From: Candidatus Chloroploca mongolica
Lineage (GTDB): Bacteria; Chloroflexota; Chloroflexia; Chloroflexales; Chloroflexaceae
Length of the DNA: 64,000 nucleotides
Assembly: GCF_004762035.2 (NCBI RefSeq)
Contig: NZ_SIJK02000008.1
Coordinates: forward strand, 1 to 64,000
Reading direction: 5' to 3'
The position numbers were made by a program, and so were the translations under genes. Below are positions 17,198-26,733 of this stretch, in pieces (position 1 is the stretch's first letter; each line of letters starts with the position of its first letter). Below the pieces are notes generated by a model. It worked only from the letters and a program-made list of their open reading frames with translations, was not told the origin of the DNA and did not search any database.

Positions 17198-18874
17198 TCA
17201 TTCCCAACGGCGCAGCAGCGCAAAAACGAGCGCAACCCCGGTCAAGAGGAACGCCGCGACACTAAAGCCAAGCAACAGGTTGGGCAACACACCCGTCCAC
17301 CCACCAATGCCAATGGCGACCGCAAGCATGCCAATACCGAGGATCAGGGCCGCCAGCACCACCGCCACCGCCAGCCGATTGGCGGCCCCGACGAGCGCAC
17401 CGGCCACCCGGCGCAATTCGCGTTCTTCAGTCTGAATGCGCAATTCGCCGCTATTCAACCGATGGATCAGATCACTCGCCTGGTAGGGCAATTCCACCGC
17501 CACTTCGCCCAGATCACGCACCCCGCGCAGCGCCTGATTGCCCAGATTCGCCGGGGCGAGGTCTTCCAGAATAGCTTTCTCGACATACGGACGCGCAATG
17601 CCAAAGACATCGAGCTGCGGATCGAGCTGCAAACCGACGCCCTCCATCATCACCAGCGCCTTCATCAAGAGGGCCAGTGGACCGGGGAGGCGGATGTGAT
17701 GGCGCCGCAGCAGGCTCAGCAATTCATTGATCGTCTCTTGAGCTGAAATTTCACAGAGTGGGCGATCAACAAAACCCTGGGTAAAACGTTCAAGATCACG
17801 CTGCAACTGAGGGGTGATCTCACGCCGTGTAATCAGGCCCAGACGCTCAAGCGATCGGATCGTACCATCGGTATTCTGGTCAACCATTGACGTCAAGAGC
17901 AAAAGGAGCGCGTGGGTCGTGTGGGCATCAAGGCTCCCCATCTGCCCATAATCAACGACGCCAAGGACTTCACCGGGCATGGCGAAAAAATTACCGGGAT
18001 GCGGATCGCTATGGAAAAAGCCAAAGGTAAAGATTTCGCGCAAAATCAAGGCGAGACAATTGCGCGCCAACCCGACCCGATCAATCCCAGCGGCTTCCAG
18101 GCCCACATGATCCGTCACCTTGACCCCATAGAGCCGCTCACTGGTCAGAACCTTGCTGCCGCTGTACTCCCAATAGATCTGAGGAATATAGATCGAGTCA
18201 TGCTCGGCAAAGAGGCGCCGGAAGCGATCGGCATTGCGTCCCTCACGCCGATAATCGAGTTCAGCCCGGAGTGTCGCGGTAAATTCCCAGGTCAATTCAA
18301 TCAAATTATACTGTTGCCCCAGGGGTAAGCGTTCCTGTGCGAGGACTGCGAGATCAGCGAGAATCGCGAGGTCAGTATTGATGCGCCCAGCAATATCAGG
18401 GCGCTGCACCTTGACGACGACCTTTTCGCCGGTATGCAACTGCGCGGCATGAACCTGACCAAGCGACGCGGCGGCCAGGGGAACCGGATCGAAACTGGCA
18501 AAAATCTGATCAACCGGGCGACCGAGGCACTCTTCAATCGTCGCAATGGCTACCTCAGCCGGAAACGAGGGCACAGTATCCTGCAGTTTGCCAAGTTCGG
18601 TGACAAACTCGGGGGGCAAGAGATCGGGGCGCGTACTGAAAGCCTGCCCCAGCTTGACAAACGTTGGCCCCAGCGCCACCAGCGCCTCACGCAGACGGCC
18701 AGCCGTGCCAAGCGGCGGGGTCGGCGGCACGCGCAGCACCGCACGGCGGGGCAGCGACAGCAACGAGATCAGACCAAGTTGCTCGACCAGCGCACCAAAC
18801 CCATGCCCAACAAGAACCTGGGTAATTTCACGGTAGCGCCCAAGATAACGAGCCTGGCGAACCAGAGGCCACAT
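17198..18874 (-). CDS. ABC1/AarF/UbiB family atypical kinase
   Basis: A 558-residue membrane-associated protein of the UbiB/COQ8 family, linked to isoprenoid-quinone biosynthesis and lipid homeostasis. Family features visible are the KxGQ motif (FVKLGQAFSTRPDLLP, Lys74), the Ala-rich loop AAASLGQVH, the ATP-site lysine in VVVKVQRP, the ELDYRREGRNADRF segment, the catalytic SDPHPGNFF and the metal-binding DYGQMG. Two hydrophobic segments close the C-terminus (about 490-555). Because this organism has menaquinone genes at 55-60 kb, a role in menaquinone or lipid metabolism is plausible but not shown. It may share a transcript with the upstream dgkA-like gene. Confidence 0.93.
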   Translation of the reverse strand: MWPLVRQARYLGRYREITQVLVGHGFGALVEQLGLISLLSLPRRAVLRVPPTPPLGTAGRLREALVALGPTFVKLGQAFSTRPDLLPPEFVTELGKLQDTVPSFPAEVAIATIEECLGRPVDQIFASFDPVPLAAASLGQVHAAQLHTGEKVVVKVQRPDIAGRINTDLAILADLAVLAQERLPLGQQYNLIELTWEFTATLRAELDYRREGRNADRFRRLFAEHDSIYIPQIYWEYSGSKVLTSERLYGVKVTDHVGLEAAGIDRVGLARNCLALILREIFTFGFFHSDPHPGNFFAMPGEVLGVVDYGQMGSLDAHTTHALLLLLTSMVDQNTDGTIRSLERLGLITRREITPQLQRDLERFTQGFVDRPLCEISAQETINELLSLLRRHHIRLPGPLALLMKALVMMEGVGLQLDPQLDVFGIARPYVEKAILEDLAPANLGNQALRGVRDLGEVAVELPYQASDLIHRLNSGELRIQTEERELRRVAGALVGAANRLAVAVVLAALILGIGMLAVAIGIGGWTGVLPNLLLGFSVAAFLLTGVALVFALLRRWE

Positions 18875-18889
18875 GATCGTAACTTACTA

Positions 18890-19306
18890 TCAAAACCAGG
18901 CAATCAGCCGGGGCAAAAAGATCAAACACCCAACAACAATACTGCCAAACGCACAGAGCAAGACCGTTCCTGCCGCGACATCCTTGGCAATTTTCGCCAG
19001 CGGATGATAGCTCGTTGTGGCCAGATCAACGGTGGCCTCAACGGCCGTATTGACCCCTTCGGCGGCAAGCACCAGGGTCATTGTCAACACCAGGATCAGC
19101 CATTCCCAGCGCTCGATGCGCAGCAACGCACCAAGCAGCGTCGCCACTAGCGCAGCAAAACAATGGATCTGAGCATTGCGCTGCGTACGCACCAGATACC
19201 CTAGCCCCTGAAAGGCATACTTGAACGACGCTATCAGTCTACTCAGACGATAGGCATTCCCTCGGGGCGGCATCGACTGCTCATGCTGATCGCGTGGCTG
19301 TTCCAT
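18890..19306 (-). CDS. dgkA: DgkA-type lipid kinase (diacylglycerol/undecaprenol kinase)
   Basis: A 138-residue inner-membrane kinase with three hydrophobic segments after a polar N-terminus. Conserved family motifs are present: RTQRNAQIH, EGVNTAVEATVDL (catalytic Glu and Asn) and KIAKDVAAGTVLL. It would phosphorylate undecaprenol or diacylglycerol to recycle lipid carriers. ATG 19306 is chosen; the frame is open further upstream, but that part overlaps the divergent phosphatase start. A minus-strand TATAAT (19321-19316) lies so near the ATG that the leader would be only a few bases. It sits 15 bases from the ABC1 kinase gene. Confidence 0.87.
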   Translation of the reverse strand: MEQPRDQHEQSMPPRGNAYRLSRLIASFKYAFQGLGYLVRTQRNAQIHCFAALVATLLGALLRIERWEWLILVLTMTLVLAAEGVNTAVEATVDLATTSYHPLAKIAKDVAAGTVLLCAFGSIVVGCLIFLPRLIAWF

Positions 19307-19409
19307 GACGTGCTGATTATACACCAGGTAGCCACACAGATGCACGATTGCTTTATAATGGACACCTGGAGGTTTGGTGCTCTCTATGTAACATAAAGGT
19401 AAGCTCGAT

Positions 19410-20051
19410 ATGCGTCTCATCATTGTTCGTCATGGCGAAAGCGAATGGAATCGGATTCATCGGTATCAGGGCCAGCTTGATGCAGCCCTCTCAGAACTAG
19501 GTATGCGCCAGGCAGCCGCGCTCGCCGAACGCCTCAAGTCTGAGAAGATCGATCAGATCTACAGTAGCCGGCTGCAACGCGCTGCGCGTACAGCCGAAGC
19601 TATTGCCGCCTTCCATCCCAACACCCCCTTTGCCTATTCTGAAGCCCTACTTGAGATCAATCATGGGGAATGGGAAGGCAAATACGCTGACGAAATCACC
19701 AGCAAATACGCCGATGGTCTCCGTGAATGGCGCGAACACCCAACCCGCTCGCAGATGCCGGGGGGCGAGAGTTTCTCGAATGTGCTGAAGCGCACCCTCG
19801 ATTTCCGTGAGCAGATCACGGCGACCCATATGGATCAGACCGTTTTGATCAGCACGCACGATGTCGTGGTCAAAATTCTCGTGGCCGATGCGCTGGGGAT
19901 GAACATGGATCGCATCAACCGGATCTGGGTCACCAACGCCAGCATCTCGGTAATCGAATACGGCAACGACCTACCCTACCTGGTGAGCCTCAGCGAAGCC
20001 TGCCATCTTGGCACGCTCGCCAGCACCCGCGAAGGCCAGAAGGCGTTGTGA
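19410..20051 (+). CDS. Histidine phosphatase family protein (phosphoglycerate mutase-like)
   Basis: A 213-residue cytoplasmic phosphatase. The phosphohistidine motif is RHGESEWN (His8-Gly9 region), with Arg in SSRLQRAARTAE, Glu in EINHGEWEGK and the second catalytic His in STHDVVVK. Such proteins may be cofactor-dependent phosphoglycerate mutases or phosphatases of small molecules (cobalamin, nucleotide or sugar phosphates); the length and loose similarity favour a broad-specificity phosphatase. A -10-like TATAAT lies at 19354-19359. It diverges from dgkA. The exact substrate is unknown. Confidence 0.88.
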   Translation: MRLIIVRHGESEWNRIHRYQGQLDAALSELGMRQAAALAERLKSEKIDQIYSSRLQRAARTAEAIAAFHPNTPFAYSEALLEINHGEWEGKYADEITSKYADGLREWREHPTRSQMPGGESFSNVLKRTLDFREQITATHMDQTVLISTHDVVVKILVADALGMNMDRINRIWVTNASISVIEYGNDLPYLVSLSEACHLGTLASTREGQKAL

Positions 20052-20056
20052 ACTCA

Positions 20057-20089
20057 GCGTACGAGGCCAGCTTCGCTGGCCTCGTACGC
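20057..20089. repeat. Family A palindrome, GCCAGC-TTC-GCTGGC
   Basis: Perfect 15-bp arms between convergent genes (histidine phosphatase and GT-C glycosyltransferase). Probably a shared terminator. Confidence 0.85.
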
Positions 20090-20122
20090 CAGCATACGCG
20101 CAAGCGCCAGAAGGTTCCACCC

Positions 20123-21580
20123 TCAACAGGTTTGATTGGTGGTCAGACGGCACCGATCAAAGAGCAACGCGCCAAGTCGATCAACGATCTGGCGGGGCAC
20201 CTCGACAAACTGGTAGTAGAGCATATCAGACCAGATCAACTCGCGCCGCAGCGCAGGACGAATAATTGTCCACTGGGCAATCAAGCCGACATTCCAATAG
20301 ATCAACAAGGCCGCGCCAAGCAGAATCGGCCCAAGCCCGATCCGTGGGCGCAGCCACATCAGCAACGCAGCCAACCCCATCACAAAGATGGGCGTCATCT
20401 CGATCAAGCGGCGAAAGCCAAACGCCCCCCGCAAATGCCAGGTCGTCCCAAACGCCCCGTTGATATAGGTCTGAGCGAGAAAACCGGCCAGCAAGAGCAA
20501 CGCCAGCCCCCGATCCTGGCGGGCCAACCAGATCAAGCCCAGCAGACCAAGGGCAAGCACAGGTGCCCAAAGAAACGCCCCCCGCCCAGGATCAAAGAGG
20601 GTATTGAAGAAATTGGGACTTGTCCAGTCGAGTTTGCCCGCCACGGTTGCCGACGGCCCGGGGCGCCCATTGAGGATCTGATAGGCAACGAGCTGTGGCG
20701 TCACGGTCAGTACCAGCGTGAGCAGAAACGCAACGTGACGGCCCAGAAGCCCTGGCACAGCGGCGAAACGGCGTTCACGGAGCAAGCGCCAGTAGAGTCC
20801 GAGGGCTTCCAGTGCAGGGACAAGCATCAACAGACCGAGTTGCTCGCGGGTGATCACCATCAACCCACCGATCACCCCAAGCGCCAACCAGCGCCCCAGG
20901 CTGCGCTGCTCACCCTTGCCCCAGGCATCAATCCAGAGATAGAGAAAGAGCGACCAGAGAAAAAAGCCCGGCCCGTGCGACCAGACCATCGCGATATAGG
21001 TATAAAAGACCAGTGGCGACGCCAGGAACACCGTCAGCGTCGCGATTGTTGCCACAACATCGTCGCTATACCGTCGCGCCAACCGATAGGTCAGCTGCAA
21101 CCCGAGGCAGGTATAGAGGACGGTCATCAGGGAAACCGCCACAATATACGGGCGCGAAAAGCCATCACGGGGAATGGATGCGCCAAACGCATTAGCCAGA
21201 ACAACCGCCAGATCAGCGAGCACAAACCCCGGTGCCCACATGATCGCCGACCCGACCGGCGCTACATTGCGGAGCAGACCGGTGGTTGGATTGGGATTGA
21301 CGGCATCCTCACGGAGTAACGCATTCGCGACGGCTTCATCACCAAATTGCCGCCCCTGCTCGGCAAAATAGAGATACTCATTCTGAAAATCGAGATCGCG
21401 GTCAAAATAGACCGAGCGCAGGTACGCGTAATATTGCACCTCATCACTCAACGCGACGCGGGGCAAACTGATTGGAAGCAGCAACAAACAAACCGCCAGA
21501 ATGATCCAGGGGCCATACGCTCGATCTTTCAGGCGCAACAGCAAGGCTTCACGACGCAACACAGATCTTATCCCCAACAC
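20123..21580 (-). CDS. GT-C fold membrane glycosyltransferase (ArnT/PMT-like)
   Basis: A 485-residue protein with about ten to twelve membrane segments. After the first segment comes SDEVQYYAYLRSVYFDRDLDF, where the acidic pair Asp-Glu in the first extracytoplasmic loop matches the metal/catalytic site of GT-C glycosyltransferases that use polyprenyl-phosphate sugars (GT39/GT83-like). It would transfer a sugar outside the membrane to protein, lipid or glycan. It stands alone on the minus strand, followed by a family A palindrome. Acceptor and donor are unknown. Related proteins are often annotated only as hypothetical membrane proteins. Confidence 0.75.
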   Translation of the reverse strand: MLGIRSVLRREALLLRLKDRAYGPWIILAVCLLLLPISLPRVALSDEVQYYAYLRSVYFDRDLDFQNEYLYFAEQGRQFGDEAVANALLREDAVNPNPTTGLLRNVAPVGSAIMWAPGFVLADLAVVLANAFGASIPRDGFSRPYIVAVSLMTVLYTCLGLQLTYRLARRYSDDVVATIATLTVFLASPLVFYTYIAMVWSHGPGFFLWSLFLYLWIDAWGKGEQRSLGRWLALGVIGGLMVITREQLGLLMLVPALEALGLYWRLLRERRFAAVPGLLGRHVAFLLTLVLTVTPQLVAYQILNGRPGPSATVAGKLDWTSPNFFNTLFDPGRGAFLWAPVLALGLLGLIWLARQDRGLALLLLAGFLAQTYINGAFGTTWHLRGAFGFRRLIEMTPIFVMGLAALLMWLRPRIGLGPILLGAALLIYWNVGLIAQWTIIRPALRRELIWSDMLYYQFVEVPRQIVDRLGALLFDRCRLTTNQTC

Positions 21581-21653
21581 AGTTCTATCAACGACGTTTT
21601 TTGGATGTTTACTCAGTAGAGTGTAACCTACGTTTTCTGCTCTGCTGCCGAAG

Positions 21654-21689
21654 GGAGTGCCGGCTTCAGCCGGCTAAAGCCAGCACTCC
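21654..21689. repeat. Family B palindromic repeat
   Basis: GGAGTGCCGGCTTCAGCCGG joined to CTAAAGCCAGCACTCC: a 36-base imperfect palindrome with nested GCCGGC. Close relatives lie at 12159, 45349 and 62497. Confidence 0.8.
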
Positions 21690-21712
21690 AGAATGCCCGA
21701 AAACTTCGCGCC

Positions 21713-21745
21713 CTGAGAGCGAGGGCATCCCGCCCTCGCTCTCAG
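21713..21745 (-). terminator. Hairpin downstream of the exported beta-propeller-like gene
   Basis: CTGAGAGCGAGGGC-ATCCC-GCCCTCGCTCTCAG, a 14-bp perfect stem 18 bases past the stop codon of the minus-strand gene at 21763. Confidence 0.65.
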
Positions 21746-21762
21746 CAATCTTGACAGACTAC

Positions 21763-24045
21763 TTAACGCCGGATCAGCGGCAGATGCACCTTTGGCTGCG
21801 TAATCGTTTCAACGGTGATCATCGTCGAGATCACCCCATCAGTCGCATTGCCGGCACCATCAAGGAAACGCAGATAGATATAGTAATCACCAGGCGAGAC
21901 TGCACTCGCCTCAAGGCCATTGGCAAGGCTCCACCCTGGTACATCAAAGCTACTTGCGCCACCCGACACCTCAACCGGAATCCAGTTGAGCGCCGACGAC
22001 GTTGCAGGAGAGGCAATAGGCGTCCGACTATTGGCGACCCACACGCCCCAGAAGCCACGGCCCGGATAGAGATTATCCGTCACCGCGACATCACGCACGG
22101 TAAGGCGGGTCACAATTGTAGCAGAAAGATCGACCGTCGCCGTCAACGACTCGGCAGTACTCGAGGCCAGCACCGGTTTCACGGTATCATAGATCATCGT
22201 CGCTGGATAGTCGAGGAAATTGCCAACCTTATCGGTGACGCGTACAACCAACGGGTTTGCACCCTGATTCATCGTCCCAGGATAAGGAATCACATTCGCA
22301 AAAAACTCATTGGTCAACTCGGTTGGTTCACCAAGGATACTTGCATCACGCCCAAAGGCACTTGCATCGCGACCAATGGCAACTGACTGCAACTGACTGC
22401 AATCATTGAGGCTACGCAACTCAAGATACACCAGCGGCGCACGGGTATAGGCAGGATGCCCCTTGCTTGCGCCTTCCCTTCCATCATCAGCCAGAGTCGC
22501 AAGGTCACTCAGCGCGGTAAAGATCGGGGCCTTGTTGACACCATAGGGATTACCAGCATAGACACTGGCATCAATCTCGCCATCAAGGATAATGTCATCG
22601 CTCTGCACGGGACTGACCGAGCCATCGTCGCCGCGTACCTGGGTATAGAGGGTGACAGGCGCACAGGCAAGGGCATTGATAATGTGTTGTGGCACCTCGA
22701 TCGAGGCAGGATTCGCAAAGGATTGCCAGCCACCCGAGTCATCATTCGCAGCATCAAGTGGAGCGCCCCAACGCCAGCGCATCTGCACCGGGGTACCCTG
22801 AATATTATCGAAGCGCACCTGCACCAGCTTTGAGGTCGTATCAAACCGAGCGATAGGAGCGCCACCCTCGATCACCGGGAAGGCATTGACATCCTGGGCG
22901 ATATTCGCCGACACGAGCGCATAATTGACGGCGAGGCCACTGCCGCCAAAGACCTCGTGAACCGTATGGGTAAAGGCCTGACCATCGCCAAGGGTCGTCG
23001 CAATGCGCCCATTAAAGATACTACCACCAGGGCTCGGCACCATCAAAGGATTGCCAAAGACACCTCCACGAGGACGGATTGAATAGAAGAGGTGTTGCGT
23101 ACGATTGAAATCGGCAATCCAGGCCGCGTGAAGATTGCCCCGGGTATCGGCAAAAATATTCGAGGTACTGATGGAATTGACGCGATCGGTCAAGCGATTG
23201 ATTTGCCATTGCGTGCCGCCCTGGTACGTACCGAGCCAGATTCCCGAGTTGGGTGAATTTTCGATCCCCCGCCAGAGCAGAGAGAGCTGACCATCCGGCG
23301 CAAAGGTTGCCCCGGGATCGGCATAATCGCCATCAAACGGACTCACGAGTTGCGCATCGAAGCCATTGCCATTCCAAAATGCCACAAAGATGCGCAAGCC
23401 ATCAGCGAAGCCGGCAGCATAGGCAACGGCGATCTGGCCCTGCAAGCCCCTGGCAATCGTAGGGGCACCAAGGGCCGTAGAAGCACCAAGGCGATAGGGT
23501 GAAGTCCAGTTCACACCATTATCACCTGAGCGGACAATATGGATCGGAGCATCAACTTCACGCCAGCCAATAAAGATGCCCCCATCGCTGGCGACATTCA
23601 TGTGCAAATTGGCTGGAAAAATGCGTGAGACATAAGCCGTACGGATCGGGCCAAACACCCCACCGAGCGGTTTCTGGGTATAGTAAATCGTCCGTTCAGG
23701 CCCATTGATCCACGCAACGTGGACGGTGCCATCGACACCCGTGGCGGTAGCAAGGGGCGAATAGTCAGGCGTGCCTTCAGCACGACCGATCACCTGGAGC
23801 GGCGAAAAGGCCGGGGCCGTATCCTGTTTGGTCAAATAGATGGCATGCTGGCGACTTGAATTCGTCACAACATGGATCTGCCGATCAAACCCGGCCACAC
23901 TTGGGAACTTCGGTTCTGAGATGCCAGGTATTTCAAACTGGAAGGCAAAGTTTGGCACCGGTGGATTCTGTGCAAAAACAGGGCTACTCACACTCAGCAG
24001 ACTGAGCATGAGCAAGCCACTTAACACGAGATAAAAACGTCGCAT
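21763..24045 (-). CDS. Exported sialidase-like repeat protein with Ig-like tail
   Basis: A 760-residue secreted protein. ATG 24045 follows TTGGAGGA; the signal peptide ends near PVFAQ. From about residue 40 to 360 there are repeated units with the pattern GxxHxAWI or GxIFIGWR, GDNGVNWTSPYRLG and similar, as in BNR/sialidase-type beta-propellers. The central part has a segment like fibronectin/Ig domains (about 400-500). The C-terminal part resembles a bacterial Ig-like domain (GDYYIYLRFLDGAGNATDG). The protein ends KVHLPLIRR, a short hydrophobic-LP-hydrophobic-Arg tail shared with the surface protein at 34914. No enzymatic residues of a true sialidase were recognised; an adhesive or structural role is more likely. 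Confidence 0.75.
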   Translation of the reverse strand: MRRFYLVLSGLLMLSLLSVSSPVFAQNPPVPNFAFQFEIPGISEPKFPSVAGFDRQIHVVTNSSRQHAIYLTKQDTAPAFSPLQVIGRAEGTPDYSPLATATGVDGTVHVAWINGPERTIYYTQKPLGGVFGPIRTAYVSRIFPANLHMNVASDGGIFIGWREVDAPIHIVRSGDNGVNWTSPYRLGASTALGAPTIARGLQGQIAVAYAAGFADGLRIFVAFWNGNGFDAQLVSPFDGDYADPGATFAPDGQLSLLWRGIENSPNSGIWLGTYQGGTQWQINRLTDRVNSISTSNIFADTRGNLHAAWIADFNRTQHLFYSIRPRGGVFGNPLMVPSPGGSIFNGRIATTLGDGQAFTHTVHEVFGGSGLAVNYALVSANIAQDVNAFPVIEGGAPIARFDTTSKLVQVRFDNIQGTPVQMRWRWGAPLDAANDDSGGWQSFANPASIEVPQHIINALACAPVTLYTQVRGDDGSVSPVQSDDIILDGEIDASVYAGNPYGVNKAPIFTALSDLATLADDGREGASKGHPAYTRAPLVYLELRSLNDCSQLQSVAIGRDASAFGRDASILGEPTELTNEFFANVIPYPGTMNQGANPLVVRVTDKVGNFLDYPATMIYDTVKPVLASSTAESLTATVDLSATIVTRLTVRDVAVTDNLYPGRGFWGVWVANSRTPIASPATSSALNWIPVEVSGGASSFDVPGWSLANGLEASAVSPGDYYIYLRFLDGAGNATDGVISTMITVETITQPKVHLPLIRR

Positions 24046-24120
24046 CGTGGTGTCCTCCAACAAGGTACGCGTAAGCCAGGTTACGCAAGAACGGTGGTTA
24101 TCGCATCGACGTGGCCTACG

Positions 24121-24900
24121 CTATGGCGTCACCACCACAACATCGTCAAAAAGGATCGTGCCGACGGCCCTGGTAGCAATACCAGCCTTGCCTGCTGGCA
24201 ACGGATTAGCATCAACAGCCTGGAGCATCAGTTCGCCATTCATGCGAACTTCGATGGCGTTGCCCACGACCTGCATGCTCAAGACGTGCCACATCCGCTC
24301 ATCAAAACCAACCTGCTGCACTTCGGCCAGCGGCACGGCAACCCCTCGTTCGACCCGTTCGAGCACCTGACGCGGCGTATCGCGGAAGCTATTTTTGATG
24401 ATGCGATAGCGATAGTAGGTCGCGGTAAGCGGATCGTCACCCTGATAGCGGGCAATGAGACCTGCCGTCCCATTGAGCTGGTCGTAGAAACTGACCTGCA
24501 CGGTATAGTCACGCCAGGTCTCGTCGCCAATCAACGCTGCCGTCTGGTGGATCGACGGGCTGAAGGCAGGGCCAGCGCGATTCTGCACCAGGTAGCCATC
24601 GCTCACCTGCCAATTGGCCCGGTTATCGGCGAGCACAAATTCGAGATCAACGACCTCCCAGGCATCAAGCGCCTCGGGCATGTCAAAGGTAGCCTCGGCG
24701 AGCATCACGCTCGCCAGCGCGGGCATAACGGTAGGATTTGGCCCGACTGTCGGGGTGGGGTCCTGGGGTGGATACGTCAACATAGGTTGCTGCTCTTGGG
24801 CAACCCCTTGAGGCACCTGCCAGAGCACGAAGGCGAGCGCGGAGCCCAGGATTGCGATCACAAACGCCCCGATCACCGTAGGGATACGCAGTGGTTTCAT
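24121..24900 (-). CDS. Membrane-anchored concanavalin A-like (LamG/DUF1080-type) domain protein
   Basis: A 259-residue protein with one N-terminal hydrophobic segment (about 7-30), a Pro/Thr-rich linker (PPQDPTPTVGPNPTVMP) and a domain of about 190 residues. Features such as WEVVDLEFVLADNRANWQV, DYTVQVSFYD, GLIARYQ and GKAGIATRAVGTILFDDV are typical of the jelly-roll 3-keto-disaccharide hydrolase/LamG-like fold, which binds glycans. ATG 24900 is chosen over the frame's earlier Met because the signal-anchor starts there and AGGTC precedes it. It lies upstream of the propeller-like gene on the same strand, with a 75-base gap, so the pair may form a secreted-protein operon. Confidence 0.72.
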   Translation of the reverse strand: MKPLRIPTVIGAFVIAILGSALAFVLWQVPQGVAQEQQPMLTYPPQDPTPTVGPNPTVMPALASVMLAEATFDMPEALDAWEVVDLEFVLADNRANWQVSDGYLVQNRAGPAFSPSIHQTAALIGDETWRDYTVQVSFYDQLNGTAGLIARYQGDDPLTATYYRYRIIKNSFRDTPRQVLERVERGVAVPLAEVQQVGFDERMWHVLSMQVVGNAIEVRMNGELMLQAVDANPLPAGKAGIATRAVGTILFDDVVVVTP

Positions 24901-25044
24901 AGTGAGACCTGACCTTACTTGTATGAAAGTCTTCACAGACTTATAACGTAGATTCGTTCACATTTCATTGTACTATGTTGGCAGGTGCGTTGTGAGTAGG
25001 AATCTGGTCACATCTTTCTCGACCATGGTTTCGCCTGGCATAGC

Positions 25045-25071
25045 AAAACGGCCAGCAATGCTGGCCGTTTT
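25045..25071. repeat. Family A palindrome, GCCAGC-AAT-GCTGGC
   Basis: Perfect 12-bp arms ending in TTTT on the strand of the aldehyde dehydrogenase gene, 20 bases past its stop; a likely terminator. Confidence 0.8.
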
Positions 25072-25091
25072 TCCAAGTCAAGCGAAAAGCG

Positions 25092-26639
25092 TTACGCTTC
25101 TTCATCGAGTGGTGGGAGCAACGCATCCCACCAGATCTTGCCCGAGCGGTGCCGTTGGAAATCAACGTGGATATGCTTTGGCTCGGTATATTCAAGCATG
25201 CCAGCGATACCCATTTCGCGGCCAATGCCACTCTCTTTATGGCCGCCAAACGGGGCATAGGGATTGAGCACGTGGTGCTCGTTGATCCCAACCGTACCAG
25301 TACGCAGCCGTTTCGCAACTTCGATCGCCTGTTGAATATCTTCCGACCAGACCGAGGCGGCGAGACCGTAGATCGAGTCATTTGCCATTTCAATGGCGTC
25401 ACCGATCTCCTCATAGCGAATGATCGCAAAGACCGGGCCAAAGATCTCTTCCTGAGCCAGCCGTGACCGATTTTTAACATTGGCAAAGATCGTCGGCTCA
25501 ACGAATGGCCCGCGCTCATACGCTTCACCGATGGGGCGGCCACCGCCAATCACGACATTTGCGCCCTCTTCACGGCCAAGCGCAATATAACGCTCAACCG
25601 TATCACGCTGCTTGAAACTAATCAACGGGCCAATATCAGTAGCAAGATCGAGCGGATCACCAACGCGCAGTTGCCGCGTCCGATGCACAAGGCGTTCGAC
25701 AACCTCGTCATACATTGAGCTCGGCACAAAGCAGCGTGTTCCGGCTTCACAGAGCTGGCCAGCATGATAAAACATGCCAAACAACACGCCATCGATGGCT
25801 TTTTCGAGATCGGCATCAGGCAAAATAATGCTTGGTGACTTGCCCCCAAGTTCGAGCGTCACCTTCTTGATATGGGGGGCGGCAATGCCCATAATCTTGC
25901 GCCCGACCTCGGTCGAGCCCGTAAAGGCAACCTTGTCGATCTTGGGGTGACCAACCAGATATTCGCCAACGTCACCGCCGGGTCCGGTGATCAGGTTGAC
26001 CGTACCGCGAGGCAAGAGGCCCGACTCATCAATAATGCGCACCAGTTCGATCGCGGTCAGCGGGGCCAGCGACGACGGTTTGAAGACCACCGTATTGCCG
26101 GTTGCCAGGGCCGGGAAGATCTTCCAGACGGCCATACAGAAGGCATAATTCCAGGGGATAATCTGGGCACACACCCCGAACGGATCACGCCAGACAAAGT
26201 TCCACGAGACGGTTGGAAAATCATTCCACGGCAAGGGCTCGTAGGGTGAACGGCGGGCGAGTTCACCAAAGACGTGAATCATATGGAGGCCAAGCGGGAT
26301 GTCGTTGAAGGTCGTCTTGCGGATGGGCACGCCACCGTCGCGCGTTTCCAGCTCGGCCAGTTCTGAACTGCGCTCTTGAACGAGTTGCGCCAACTGATGA
26401 ATAATATGCGCACGCTCGTAATGGGGGGTATGCGGCCAGGGTCCTTTATCAAACGCTTGACGCGCAGCGGCAACCGCTCGATCGACATCAGCATGGCTCG
26501 CATGCGCAACACGAGCCAGCGGCTCACCTGTAGCAGGCTCAGTCACTAAGAACCTGCGCTCCTCCTGGGCATCACACCATTCACCATTGATATACAACGG
26601 ATGATAGGGCACATCACCCTCTGCTGGCTCAAGCGTCAT
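25092..26639 (-). CDS. NAD(P)-dependent aldehyde dehydrogenase
   Basis: A 515-residue soluble enzyme that oxidises an aldehyde to the carboxylic acid. Key features are IIPWNYAF (near 165), FKPSSLAP, FTGSTEVGRKI (cofactor glycine), the general-base Glu in LELGGKSP and the nucleophile Cys in GQLCEAGTRCFV, all present in order. The EEIFGPV and PFGGHKESGIGRE motifs close the domain. Substrate specificity is not evident; betaine-aldehyde- or aliphatic-type enzymes are nearest in pattern. A perfect operator-like palindrome (26683-26703) sits 44 bases upstream of ATG 26639, suggesting control by a dedicated repressor. Confidence 0.93.
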   Translation of the reverse strand: MTLEPAEGDVPYHPLYINGEWCDAQEERRFLVTEPATGEPLARVAHASHADVDRAVAAARQAFDKGPWPHTPHYERAHIIHQLAQLVQERSSELAELETRDGGVPIRKTTFNDIPLGLHMIHVFGELARRSPYEPLPWNDFPTVSWNFVWRDPFGVCAQIIPWNYAFCMAVWKIFPALATGNTVVFKPSSLAPLTAIELVRIIDESGLLPRGTVNLITGPGGDVGEYLVGHPKIDKVAFTGSTEVGRKIMGIAAPHIKKVTLELGGKSPSIILPDADLEKAIDGVLFGMFYHAGQLCEAGTRCFVPSSMYDEVVERLVHRTRQLRVGDPLDLATDIGPLISFKQRDTVERYIALGREEGANVVIGGGRPIGEAYERGPFVEPTIFANVKNRSRLAQEEIFGPVFAIIRYEEIGDAIEMANDSIYGLAASVWSEDIQQAIEVAKRLRTGTVGINEHHVLNPYAPFGGHKESGIGREMGIAGMLEYTEPKHIHVDFQRHRSGKIWWDALLPPLDEEA

Positions 26640-26682
26640 TGCTTTACTCCTTACGATTTTTCTTGTATGCCGCTATGCGTCA

Positions 26683-26703
26683 TGATAACACAATGCGTTA
26701 TCA
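26683..26703. promoter_or_regulatory. Operator-like palindrome upstream of aldehyde dehydrogenase
   Basis: TGATAAC-N7-GTTATCA, a perfect 7+7+7 palindrome 44 bases upstream of the start codon. No matching regulator gene is in the window. The geometry suits a homodimeric helix-turn-helix repressor (TetR or MarR-like size). Confidence 0.5.
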
Positions 26704-26733
26704 ATCACAAGCCCCACCGTGGCCATATGGTAG

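Noticed and set aside
20048-21319. 423-residue plus-strand ORF opposite the GT-C glycosyltransferase
   Set aside because: Its translation is Arg/Gln/Pro-rich with no domain, and the other strand has a multi-span membrane protein with a GT-C motif.
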